64,000 nt of DNA, taken from Planctomycetaceae bacterium. GTDB lineage: Bacteria; Planctomycetota; Planctomycetia; Gemmatales; Gemmataceae. Made by a program: the position numbers and the translations under genes. A model generated the notes under the pieces. It was not told where the DNA came from. It ran no database searches and saw nothing but the letters and a program-made list of their open reading frames with translations. The DNA is taken from NCBI GenBank assembly GCA_013823135.1, contig PNLP01000020.1, forward strand, positions 1-64,000, given 5' to 3'. Positions 54,396 to 62,938 of the stretch are shown here, piece after piece (position 1 is the first letter of the stretch; every line of letters begins with the position of its first letter).

Positions 54396-56570
54396 CTATT
54401 TTTTGGCCTCGAAGACGCCACCGTTCCACTCGATTCGGCAACGCGGCAAAGTCGTCGCGAGTTGCTTCACGCCGTCCTCGGTGACTAGCGTGTCCTTCAA
54501 TCCGAGTTGCTCAAGAGCGGTCAGTTGTTTCAGGTTCACCAATCCGGCATCACTCACCCGTGTTTGGCTCAGACTGAGGGTCTTCAGGTTCTTGCAATCC
54601 TTGAAGTTCACCAGCCCCGCATCCGTCGTGTTCGTGACGTGCAGGCTTAGCGTCGTGAGGTTGTTGCAACCCGCGAAGGTCTTCAACCCCTTGTCGCTCA
54701 ACTCCGTGTTGTTGAGCCAGAGCGATTCCAGTTGCTTGCAATCCTTGAAGTTCGCGAGGCCGATGTCGGTGACCGGTGTGCAGTCGAGGCCGAGGACTCG
54801 CAGGTTTGGGCAGTCCTTGAAGTAGCCGAGGCCCACATCCGTCACCCGCGTATTGCCGATATTGAGCAGGACGATTCCTTTGCAGTCCTTGAAGTTGATC
54901 AGGCCCGCATCGCTCACTTGTGGGCACGGGTTCATGTGCAGGAACGCCAGGCTTTTGCAGTCCTTGAAGTGAGCGAGGTCCGCGTCGTTCGTTTGCGGAT
55001 TCTTGAACAATAGTCCCGTCACCGCAAACGGAACCTTGGGTAGGTCAGCAACACGACCAACCTCCGGCCCGTTGTTCACCCACAGCGTACAGCCCAGCCC
55101 CAGCGCGAACTCGGCAGCAACGCGATCATCTACAGGTTTGACTGGTTCCTTCACCACACCAGGAACGACTGCGGCAACATCTTTCGTCGTCGGTTTCACC
55201 AGCACCGGGATGGCATCGCTGTTCTTGGTTTTCATGATGTCGGCGACGACCACCGCCAACGCTGCCAACACCAATAGCGAACCCACCAGCGCCAGCGGCC
55301 AAATCGCGAAACGCCTGGGTGGGGCCGGCGTGACTGATGTGGTCACGGGGTTCGCGTCCCACTCCGTATCGGACACCGTTTCCCAGGGGTCGGGGTTTCC
55401 TGCGGTCGAGTTCGCCAGGGCACCCACCGATGGCGCGTTACGCGTGACTTTCACCTCTCGCAGCGCATCCACCACGGCCTGAGCACTTGTGGGGCGGTCG
55501 GTACTCGACTTCGCCATGAGCCGCATGATGAGTTCGGAGAGCACGCCGGGAACGGCCGGGTTCTTCCCAATCGGAGGTGGCGGGTTGTGATTGGCGAGTG
55601 AATTGAGGATCGCGCCCGTAGTTGGGCCGCGGAACGGTAATTCACCGGTCGTCATCTGATACAGCATGACGCCGAGACTCCACAGGTCCGTGCGGGGATC
55701 GACGCCCAACCCGCATGCTTGTTCCGGACTCATGTAAGCGGGCGTGCCGACGACCGAACCTTCCGGCATCAACTCTTCCGTGGCATCGCCGTCGGCATCC
55801 CCCTGAGCGAGCCCAAAGTCGAGGATCTTCACGCGCCGCCCGCGACCTTCGAGCCAGACATTTGCCGGCTTGATGTCGCGGTGAACGAGGCTTTGCGCAT
55901 GAGCCGCTGCGAGCCCCACAGCCACCTCTCGCGCAATCCGGACGACCTCGCTGATCGGCACCGCCGGGTTCGCTTTGAGTGCGTCGGCGAGCGTCTGCCC
56001 CTTCAAGAGCGGCATTGCGATGAACGGAACACTGCCTTCTTCACCGACCTGATAAATGGCGATGATGTGGTCGTGCTCGACTGCGGCCTGCGCGCGAGCC
56101 TCGCGGAGAAATCTCGCCTTTGCCGTTACGTTGGACGCGAAATGAGGGAGCATCACCTTCAGGGCGATATGCCGACGAAGCGCGGGGTCTTCCGCACGAA
56201 AGACCGCGCCCATTCCCCCCGCCCCGAGCTTTCCCAGCACGCGATATGGCCCAAGGCGGCCAAGTTCCTCGGGCTGTTGGGGTGGGGCAAGAAACGTGAA
56301 TTCCGTGGATCGTGGTGGGCCAGGCGGTGCGGCGAGAGTCTCACTTCCATCGGTGGATTCGCTCGTCGAGTCTGCACCGAAGCCGACCGAGACGATTTCC
56401 AGGATCGCCACGGTTTGTTCCGTGAGATCCGTGTTGTCCGACTCATCGCACGGATCGAGCGGCACTCGTCCGTCGCACCTGGGACAGCTTGCGCCGGTCA
56501 CGCCCGCTGGCGAGGACTTCACCTTGAGTAAGACTTTGCACGCCGGGCAGGTGACAGTCGGAGCGTGCAT
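54396..56570 (-). CDS. Zinc-ribbon Ser/Thr kinase with leucine-rich repeats
   Basis: From ATG 56570 the protein is 724 residues. It opens with a zinc ribbon (TVTCPACKVLLKV and SCPRCDGRVPL). The kinase domain is intact: GAGGMGAVFRAEDP, IALKVML, HRDIKPANVWLE, ILDFGLAQGD, YMSPEQACG. A membrane helix follows (IWPLALVGSLLVLAALAVVV). The outer part has the header DDRVAAEFALGLG seen in the kinase at 8450-12907, then about seven 24-residue leucine-rich repeats built on FKDCKNLKTLSLSQTRVSDA. It is probably a receptor-like kinase. ATG 56600 is an alternative; neither has a good ribosome binding site. Confidence 0.88.
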   Translation of the reverse strand: MHAPTVTCPACKVLLKVKSSPAGVTGASCPRCDGRVPLDPCDESDNTDLTEQTVAILEIVSVGFGADSTSESTDGSETLAAPPGPPRSTEFTFLAPPQQPEELGRLGPYRVLGKLGAGGMGAVFRAEDPALRRHIALKVMLPHFASNVTAKARFLREARAQAAVEHDHIIAIYQVGEEGSVPFIAMPLLKGQTLADALKANPAVPISEVVRIAREVAVGLAAAHAQSLVHRDIKPANVWLEGRGRRVKILDFGLAQGDADGDATEELMPEGSVVGTPAYMSPEQACGLGVDPRTDLWSLGVMLYQMTTGELPFRGPTTGAILNSLANHNPPPPIGKNPAVPGVLSELIMRLMAKSSTDRPTSAQAVVDALREVKVTRNAPSVGALANSTAGNPDPWETVSDTEWDANPVTTSVTPAPPRRFAIWPLALVGSLLVLAALAVVVADIMKTKNSDAIPVLVKPTTKDVAAVVPGVVKEPVKPVDDRVAAEFALGLGCTLWVNNGPEVGRVADLPKVPFAVTGLLFKNPQTNDADLAHFKDCKSLAFLHMNPCPQVSDAGLINFKDCKGIVLLNIGNTRVTDVGLGYFKDCPNLRVLGLDCTPVTDIGLANFKDCKQLESLWLNNTELSDKGLKTFAGCNNLTTLSLHVTNTTDAGLVNFKDCKNLKTLSLSQTRVSDAGLVNLKQLTALEQLGLKDTLVTEDGVKQLATTLPRCRIEWNGGVFEAKK
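54601..54990 (-). repeat. 72-bp tandem repeats coding LRRs
   Basis: The word ttgaag in the setting caatcc/cagtcc-ttgaag begins at 54601, 54745, 54817, 54889 and 54964, giving a period of 72 bases (once 75). Each unit encodes one leucine-rich repeat with FKDCK at its start. DNA-level likeness shows recent unit duplication. Confidence 0.85.
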
Positions 56571-56668
56571 CGGGTAACCGTTGGGTAACGACGGGACCAT
56601 AACATTTTGCCAGCGACCGATCGTCGCGGCAATGGCCGGTGTAACCTCACGTGGACCCTCAGGCGTCG

Positions 56669-59600
56669 TCACGCTGGCGGTTTGGCCCCAACGTTCCAGC
56701 GTTGGCCCCACTCGTCCCACGAAACGCGGCGCGGCAGGTCCGCGAGGTCTGTTGTGGGTGTGGCATCGTCTGAGCGGTCGTTCCCATTCACGCGGTCCGT
56801 CGCCCCCATGTCGAGCATCCCTCGAAGTGACGCCACGAAGGCTGCCCGCTGTGGCTCGGTCAGTTTGTCTACCCAACCGATCTGGTCGATGTGTGCTTCG
56901 ATTGTCCCGCACACGTTCTCGAAGCCGAGGATGAACGAATCTCTCCCCAGCGAGGAGGCCAGCAGTTCCACTGTTACCCGCTGACAGCCGAACCGAACCG
57001 CACCGACCTGTAAGGGAATTCCGCCCCACGCGGGGGCATGGGAAAGCAAGTGGACCAGTTCGCGCTCCACGAACCAATGCACCCCTTCTGCTGCGTGGTC
57101 CAGATCGTGGTGCAACCGCCCAGATTTTTCGATGTGGGAATGTCGGAGCTTTCGGAACAGCTTCGGGATCGTCCCCGAGTGGAACCCCGGGCGGAGCAAT
57201 CCCCGCATCGACTCGCCGTGTGAACCCAGGGTTACGGGCTTGAGCTTGTCCGGGCGGTTTGCCGCGTACAACCGCCAGTTCGCAAGGAGTTCCCAGGCGA
57301 TGAAGCCGAAAATGCCCGGTACGCACGCGATCAGCGAGAATGCCCAGACGTTTGCCTCGGCAATGCCCCAGCCGGTCATCTTGGCCAGAAGTTCTCCGAA
57401 ACTCGGGACCAGTGGCAACAGGAGTTTGTGCGACACCGTGACGACAGGGAAGTGCTTCACCGGGTTAATCTGCGGTTCGAGCAGCAGGTTAAATGCGAAC
57501 CGAAAAACGTATGCGATGGGGAACCAGAACAGACCCAGAAGCGCCTTCGAGACGAACGAACCTTGCGAATCGCCGCCACGGAATCGAAGGCGTTCGTCCA
57601 CGGCATACAGGCAGCGTTCGACCCAGTTCCCGAGCCTGCGAAACCAGTCCATGATCGTGGCGAGGATGCCCGGAATCAGGTTCACGCGCACGACTCGCCA
57701 CCAGTCGGACACAGCTTCGGCGATGTGATCTTGGAGCACCCAGCCCCAGGGTGTGTTGTACGCGAGCGTGAGCCCGGCCCAGAATGCCCATCCCCAGCGG
57801 GCGAGGAACTTCGGATTCGTGCCGAAGAGAAACATCGCTCCAAACAGAATCAACGTGATGAGCAGAGGGCTCCAGAAATAGCGGCGTAGGAGGCGGACCG
57901 GGCGACTGAGGCGAACGTCCCGCACGACACGCGAACGCCACACTCGCATGGGAATGCCCCACAGAATCTCTCGTGTGGCCCACCAGAGGTAGCTCACGGC
58001 CGAACCGACCGCACGGCGGAACGGCGGCGCGTGGATCACCAGGAACAGGAACACGGACAGGCCACCGACCCAGTCCCACGGCACATGGAAGTGCCCATGA
58101 CTCCCTTCCTTTGTCAGGCTCACCTGCGACGGAATCAATACGTTTCGCACCAGGTTGGCGGGGTGTGGGGCGTCTTCCCAGATGTAGTCGCCTGTTACTT
58201 CGTCAACCTCCACTTCGTCGGATGTCGCCTTCCCGTCGGGCGGCAAGACCACAGGTATAACCACATCGGTGGCCACCGGTGCGGGCGGCGGCGGCGCGGT
58301 GGGTGCAGGTGCGGCGCTCGGCTTGCCCGCGACGAGTTTCGCGGCGAAGGAGTAGATCTTCTCGCCGATGTGCGACATTTCTTGCGCGCCGACGACGGCC
58401 ATGAACGCCCCGGCGAAGGGCAGGATCAGGAACAGGAACAGCGCTCGCCCAACCGGGTTCGCGAAGAACAACGAACTCGCACGTTGCAGCCAGCGGAGGT
58501 AGAACTCGCCCTTACGGTAGATGCCGTCGAGGGAATACGCGAGGTTGAGGTCGGCCTTCAGCAGCGGGTCGCCGGTGAGGAACTCGCCTGCGCTGTGGAG
58601 GTCGGGCATCTTCAGGCGATTCCGGGCAATCGCGTCTCGCAGGTCGCCGATTCGCAGATACCCCCGCGAACAGACGCGGTCGATCAACTCGGCGATGAGC
58701 TTGTCGCGGGCGACTTCCTCGACCGTGTTGGTTGCGATGAACCCAGCATCCACCAGTGCTGTGGCGATGATCGGCGTGAAGTCGTGGCGGATCTTGTGTT
58801 CGAGGTCGTGAAGTTGGTGATGGAACAACCGATCAATGCGGAGCAGGGCGGGCGGCGCTAGCGCGACCCGGATCAGTTGAGTGTGCGCTCGCCGTAGACC
58901 CATCAGGATGAGAACGGGTTTGGCCCGCGGGAGCGACCGCTTCACGGGCCTCTTGCCGAATGTGCGGATCGTTTCCGCGAGGTCCACGGCGTAGACTTCG
59001 CGCGAGAGTTCCACCGGGAGTTTCTGGAGTTCGTAAAGGCATCGCAGGGCACGCGGCCAGACGCCCGACCTTGCTGAATCGAGCACGGGTGCCAGCGCCT
59101 GCCGCCATTCCTGTCGTGTGTCGTCGTCCCACGCGAACATATCGCCAAGGGAATCGACGAGTTTGCCGAGCGAAGAACGGGCGCCGGCGAGTGCGAGTTC
59201 CTTCTGCTCACCGGTCGCGGTCGCGGCGAACTCCGCACGTAGGATCGCAGCGCGGACGTTGTTCCCTTTTTGCTCCGCAGCCAGAGCACGACCGAGCACC
59301 CCGCCGGATTCTCCAGTCGGTACCGCAACCGCCGCTGACGACGCGATTCCCGCAGAGACTTCGCTGGGTGCGCCGATCTTCGGTGCAGGCTTCGATTCGG
59401 CCCCAGGTGGCTGAAAACCCTTCTCGCGGAACCAACGGAGGAAATCCGCGAGCGTCTGGCTGGAGTCGGCCAATGGTGCGATCAATCCCGCTGGCGCTGC
59501 ACCTGCCCAGACCTCGTCAGGTTGCGGTTCTCGCGGCGGCAGTGAAGTACCTGCGGGGCAAGTGCGTTCGAGAAGTTCGACCGCGTTCACGTTTTCCGTC

Positions 59601-60178
59601 AGCATCCGACCGACCGTCGGGCGTTGTGGCAGACTCGGAAAGAAGGCTTCGAGACGCTCGTGGTCGAATGCGGCCATTGAGAGGTAGGTTGCCGCGAACG
59701 CACGATACAACGCCGCGTCGTCGCTTTCCGGGGCGACAAGGTGTTCGGATTCCAGCACGTACCGAATCTCGCGTCCCACGGCTGGTCCGAACCGATTGAG
59801 CCTCGCGGTGCAGTCCGCGAGCGTGAGGCTACCGCTCTGGAGGTTGTGATCGACCTTTTGGAGGATGGCGGCCTGGAACAACACTTCCCAGTACACACGG
59901 AGTTGGTCGGGTCGCGGTCGCCGCTGGATCATCCGGTCGTTGGGGTCGGTTATGAGCAGCAGGACAGGCTCGGTCCCGGCCATCACATGAGCGGGCAATG
60001 CGTCGGCGGCCAGGAGGTCGGCCCGCGACACCCACAAGGGGAGATTGGTGTTCGTCGGGACCGGTGTGCCCCAGTCGATGAGGTGGTGAAGCACTTGCCG
60101 GAGGTGCCGTTCCGTGACCAAACGAGCCGCTGGTTCAACGGCTCGCAGGAAAGGTTCCAGGCTGCAATCGTGTGCCAC
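56669..60178 (-). CDS. Large polytopic membrane protein of unknown function
   Basis: This 1169-residue protein starts at GTG 60178 with GGGAG five bases upstream. The first 550 residues are soluble and helical, with no recognised motif. From about 570 there are membrane helices (FLFLILPFAGAFMAVVGAQE, GGLSVFLFLVIHAPPF, LLITLILFGAMFLFG, AFWAGLTLAYNTPWGWVL, WAFSLIACVPGIFGFIAWEL). A Pro/Ala-rich linker lies between helices at about 630. The last 190 residues are soluble, with a histidine-containing segment (LRHSHIEKSGRLHHDLDHAA). No catalytic signature was found. It precedes the zinc-ribbon kinase by about 70-100 bases and may share its transcript. Confidence 0.82.
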   Translation of the reverse strand: MAHDCSLEPFLRAVEPAARLVTERHLRQVLHHLIDWGTPVPTNTNLPLWVSRADLLAADALPAHVMAGTEPVLLLITDPNDRMIQRRPRPDQLRVYWEVLFQAAILQKVDHNLQSGSLTLADCTARLNRFGPAVGREIRYVLESEHLVAPESDDAALYRAFAATYLSMAAFDHERLEAFFPSLPQRPTVGRMLTENVNAVELLERTCPAGTSLPPREPQPDEVWAGAAPAGLIAPLADSSQTLADFLRWFREKGFQPPGAESKPAPKIGAPSEVSAGIASSAAVAVPTGESGGVLGRALAAEQKGNNVRAAILRAEFAATATGEQKELALAGARSSLGKLVDSLGDMFAWDDDTRQEWRQALAPVLDSARSGVWPRALRCLYELQKLPVELSREVYAVDLAETIRTFGKRPVKRSLPRAKPVLILMGLRRAHTQLIRVALAPPALLRIDRLFHHQLHDLEHKIRHDFTPIIATALVDAGFIATNTVEEVARDKLIAELIDRVCSRGYLRIGDLRDAIARNRLKMPDLHSAGEFLTGDPLLKADLNLAYSLDGIYRKGEFYLRWLQRASSLFFANPVGRALFLFLILPFAGAFMAVVGAQEMSHIGEKIYSFAAKLVAGKPSAAPAPTAPPPPAPVATDVVIPVVLPPDGKATSDEVEVDEVTGDYIWEDAPHPANLVRNVLIPSQVSLTKEGSHGHFHVPWDWVGGLSVFLFLVIHAPPFRRAVGSAVSYLWWATREILWGIPMRVWRSRVVRDVRLSRPVRLLRRYFWSPLLITLILFGAMFLFGTNPKFLARWGWAFWAGLTLAYNTPWGWVLQDHIAEAVSDWWRVVRVNLIPGILATIMDWFRRLGNWVERCLYAVDERLRFRGGDSQGSFVSKALLGLFWFPIAYVFRFAFNLLLEPQINPVKHFPVVTVSHKLLLPLVPSFGELLAKMTGWGIAEANVWAFSLIACVPGIFGFIAWELLANWRLYAANRPDKLKPVTLGSHGESMRGLLRPGFHSGTIPKLFRKLRHSHIEKSGRLHHDLDHAAEGVHWFVERELVHLLSHAPAWGGIPLQVGAVRFGCQRVTVELLASSLGRDSFILGFENVCGTIEAHIDQIGWVDKLTEPQRAAFVASLRGMLDMGATDRVNGNDRSDDATPTTDLADLPRRVSWDEWGQRWNVGAKPPA

Positions 60179-60226
60179 AGCGGCTCCCGGAAATTACTGC
60201 GTCCAGCATTGGTAAAGTTCCAGCTC

Positions 60227-60285
60227 GGGAGGGCGAGGCTCCTGCCGAGCCATTGCCTGCGGCTCGGCAGGAGCCTCGCCCTCCC
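60227..60285. repeat. Perfect 25-bp palindrome
   Basis: GGGAGGGCGAGGCTCCTGCC plus GAGCC (60227-60251) pairs exactly with 60261-60285 around a nine-base loop. It lies upstream of the 1169-residue membrane-protein gene and downstream of the TIM-barrel gene. Such a long perfect stem without a T-run suggests a dispersed hairpin element. Confidence 0.9.
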
Positions 60286-60339
60286 ACATGGGTGCATTTG
60301 CTACGCTGGAACCAGTAGCAACTCAAGCGATCCGCAATA

Positions 60340-61194
60340 TCATTCCGTGCCGCCACAATCGCGGAGGATTTTGCGGAAGGCCTCGACCGCGTAGGGGAAC
60401 AGGTCCGGCCCGGTGACGCCACCCGTTGGGCCACCGCCACGCAGGTGTGGCTCCATCGTGGCGAAGCCCTTGTAACCGCGTTTCACGGCATCCTTGATGC
60501 TGTAGGCGATGTTCCCGTCACCGGTCCCCGCGATCATACCGTGTTCGTGCCCCGCTGCGTGCCCACCCTTCTTCCAGTCCTTGATGTGGAAGTGCGACGT
60601 GAACTCCTTGGTCTTCTCCCAGCCCTCGACCGGATCGTAGTCGCCGAAGGCGTAGTTCCCGGCGTCGTAAGCCGCACGCAGGGCCGGGCTATTCACCGAA
60701 ACCAGGATGTCACGCACGCGGTCCGGTGAGTCGCCGAAGATACGGTGTTCGTTCTCGTGGAACAGTACGATCTTGTTCGCGACAGCGATCTCGGCCTTTA
60801 CGCGCATTCGCCGAATCACTTCATCCCGCGAGGCTGACCAGTTCTTCAGGTCGAAGTTCGGGTCGTTGCCGGGGGGGTAATAGCTGAAGATGCGGATATT
60901 CGGTGTGCCGAACATGCCAGCCACTTCGATGGCCCGCTTGTACTTGTCTAGGTGGGGCTCGAACGGTGCATCGATGGCGATCTTGCCGATGGGCGAGCCA
61001 ATCGCGGACAGCTTGAACCCTTCGCCGTCGAGGAGTTTCTTGAACTCCTTGAGTTGTTCTTCCGAGAGAGCCAGGACGTTCGTTTTGTAGATCGAGCGGA
61101 ATTCGATGTGCTTGATGTTGCACGCTTTCAGAACGGCTATTTGCTCGCGGGGATCTGGTGAGATCTCGTCGGCGAACGCACTGAGAATAAACAT
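60340..61194 (-). CDS. Sugar phosphate isomerase/epimerase-like TIM barrel
   Basis: This 284-residue protein starts at ATG 61194 with GAGG six bases upstream (MFILSAFADEISPDPREQIA). Its metal-site blocks are KHIEFRSIYKTNVLALSEEQ, IGSPIGKIAIDAPFEP, IVLFHENEHRIFGDSPDRV, YDAGNYAFGDYDPVEGW, FTSHFHIKDWKKGG and FATMEPHLRGGG. These are typical of hydroxypyruvate-isomerase or inositol-epimerase-like proteins, widespread in planctomycetes. The substrate is unknown. The open frame continues upstream into unrelated sequence and should not be included. Confidence 0.92.
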   Translation of the reverse strand: MFILSAFADEISPDPREQIAVLKACNIKHIEFRSIYKTNVLALSEEQLKEFKKLLDGEGFKLSAIGSPIGKIAIDAPFEPHLDKYKRAIEVAGMFGTPNIRIFSYYPPGNDPNFDLKNWSASRDEVIRRMRVKAEIAVANKIVLFHENEHRIFGDSPDRVRDILVSVNSPALRAAYDAGNYAFGDYDPVEGWEKTKEFTSHFHIKDWKKGGHAAGHEHGMIAGTGDGNIAYSIKDAVKRGYKGFATMEPHLRGGGPTGGVTGPDLFPYAVEAFRKILRDCGGTE

Positions 61195-61290
61195 GGAGAG
61201 CCTCGTGAATGGTAGAAGGATTGCAGACAGATTAGGCTTGATGTGAGAAATGGCGAGCCGCTGTTCCGTCAGTGCGTGCCTTTGGTTTTT

Positions 61291-61357
61291 GGCGAGCGGG
61301 GGACGTGAGTCCCCTGATCCTTCGTAACAATCAGGAGACTCACGTCCCCCGCTCGCC
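61291..61357. repeat. Palindrome, GGCGAGCGG family
   Basis: Arm 61291-61317 (GGCGAGCGGGGGACGTGAGT and CCCCTGA) pairs with 61331-61357 with one mismatch in 27 around a 13-base loop. It lies between the O-antigen-ligase-like gene and the TIM-barrel gene. Its outer arm matches the element at 2559-2642. Confidence 0.88.
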
Positions 61358-61385
61358 TGAACACTTCCAACCTGGCCGGCAACTT

Positions 61386-62657
61386 TCACGCATGTGGTGG
61401 GTGCAGAACCCAGCCCGGCGTCAGCTCCAGCTCTTCCTCGAACTCCTCTTCCAACTCCGGTTCCGGCTCCCAGTTCGCGACCCGCAACTCGGCGCAATGG
61501 CGCGCGATGATGAGGAAGCCGCCGTACCAGAGCCAGGTGAATCGGAACAGGTTGTGCCCGCCCATCCCCAGGAATATCAACAGGAACACACTCACGCCAA
61601 TCGCCGGCGGCAACGTGAATACCAGATCGTTCCGCCATTCCGGGTAGTGGTTTCGCAGGCGTTTCATGGTTCGCAGGTTCAGCCAGTAGCAGACCAGCAA
61701 CGACCCGAACGACATCACACCAAGCCCGCCCAGTTCGCCCACGAGTTGGCCGATCAGGTTGTGCGATTCGATGGGCTGACGGGTTGCCGGACGCCACGCG
61801 CCGGGGCCGACACCACTTAACGGATTGGCGGCCCACAGTTCGAAGCCCATGTAGAAGCCCTGGATTCGCCCTTCGCCAGATTCCTGTGCGTTCTTCGGCC
61901 CCGCCTCCGGATTCACAATCGTCTCGAAACGATTCTGGAGCGAATCAGGCAAGGCCACGAACGCGAGTGGCGCAGCCACCACAAACCCAGCCAGTGCTTT
62001 GAAGCGATACTGCGTGCCCCAGATGATGATGCCGAACCACACCATCAGAGCGATTAGCGACCCTCGCGAACCGGTCAGCAGAATGCATAAGCAGGACAGC
62101 CCGACATAGCCTGCCATCACAATTCGTCCTGTGCGGCCGCCAATTCCCGTGAACCACACAGCCGCCACGATTGGAAGCGCGAAGATAATGCTTGCCCCAA
62201 AGCTATTCGGGTCGCCGAGTGTGCTATCAACGCCCATCATGCGGCTGATGCCCATGCGGTACGTGTACCGCCCGCCCATGTACTCACGGAGCGAGTGCAG
62301 CAGGTACAACCCCATGACCGAGAGAAAGCCGATCACGATGTGTCGCAACCCTTCCTCGTCGTGAATGGTGGTCACCAGCAGGAAGTAGAAGACGACGATC
62401 TTGAACCAGTCCTCAACGATGGGTTGGCCCTTGTTACTCCATGGGCTCATGAGCCAGCACAAGAGCACAGCTGTCGCGAACGCGATGTAGGCACCGTGCT
62501 GAATGTTCGGCAGCCAGCGCTTGTTCGGGTACGCGGCCCATGCGCCCATCGTGAACAGCATGTACACGCGCTCGACGTGCAAATCGCCGAGCCACGTCCA
62601 GACCTCGAAAGGCCGGTCGATGAACAGGAACATGTAGCCAATGAGCAGCCACCGCAT
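61386..62657 (-). CDS. O-antigen-ligase-like polytopic membrane protein
   Basis: This protein of about 423 residues has ten or more hydrophobic helices. It carries the Wzy/WaaL-family large loop (NPEAGPKNAQESGEGRIQGF, ANPLSGVGPGAWRPATRQPI, then ESHNLIGQLVGELGGLGV), with the histidine of SHNL in the position typical of the family. LTGSRGSLIALMVWFGI precedes the loop. Such proteins polymerise surface glycans or ligate them to a lipid. ATG 62657 was chosen because earlier residues are not membrane-like. The C-terminus ends in a Glu-rich stretch. It probably works with surface polysaccharide genes such as the exporter at 20.8-23.7 kb, an inference. Confidence 0.9.
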   Translation of the reverse strand: MRWLLIGYMFLFIDRPFEVWTWLGDLHVERVYMLFTMGAWAAYPNKRWLPNIQHGAYIAFATAVLLCWLMSPWSNKGQPIVEDWFKIVVFYFLLVTTIHDEEGLRHIVIGFLSVMGLYLLHSLREYMGGRYTYRMGISRMMGVDSTLGDPNSFGASIIFALPIVAAVWFTGIGGRTGRIVMAGYVGLSCLCILLTGSRGSLIALMVWFGIIIWGTQYRFKALAGFVVAAPLAFVALPDSLQNRFETIVNPEAGPKNAQESGEGRIQGFYMGFELWAANPLSGVGPGAWRPATRQPIESHNLIGQLVGELGGLGVMSFGSLLVCYWLNLRTMKRLRNHYPEWRNDLVFTLPPAIGVSVFLLIFLGMGGHNLFRFTWLWYGGFLIIARHCAELRVANWEPEPELEEEFEEELELTPGWVLHPPHA

Positions 62658-62796
62658 CGTGGCACCATCCGTGACAGAACGATTGGGTTGGGCGATGTTA
62701 ACCCGATCGGGATTTGTGTGGGAAGCCCAACTCGGAGTCGCGTTTGCCTTGAGTTTTTGCCGAGGGGGTGACCTGAGCACCATCATCATTCGCAAA

Positions 62797-62826
62797 CATC
62801 AGAGGACTTACGTCCCCGCTCGCCAT
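62797..62826. repeat. Half-copy of GGCGAGCGG palindrome family
   Basis: The run cagaggacttacgtccccgc followed by tcgcca matches the right arm of the palindrome at 61291-61357. No matching left arm was found nearby, so this is a half or decayed copy in the 281-base gap between the O-antigen-ligase-like gene and glmS. Confidence 0.55.
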
Positions 62827-62938
62827 GAGTGCCAACATTTCGCGGCGAACTGTGTAAACGGAGCTTCACGAACTCCTCTTCCACAATCCGCGCCAGAAGG
62901 GTTACACTCCCTGCCACTTCAAGGCAGGAGGACCGCAA

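Noticed and set aside
61195..61836. Upstream extension of the TIM-barrel protein to 498 residues
   Set aside because: It passes through a palindrome and overlaps the O-antigen-ligase-like gene in another frame; ATG 61194 has its own ribosome binding site and starts exactly at the family N-terminus.
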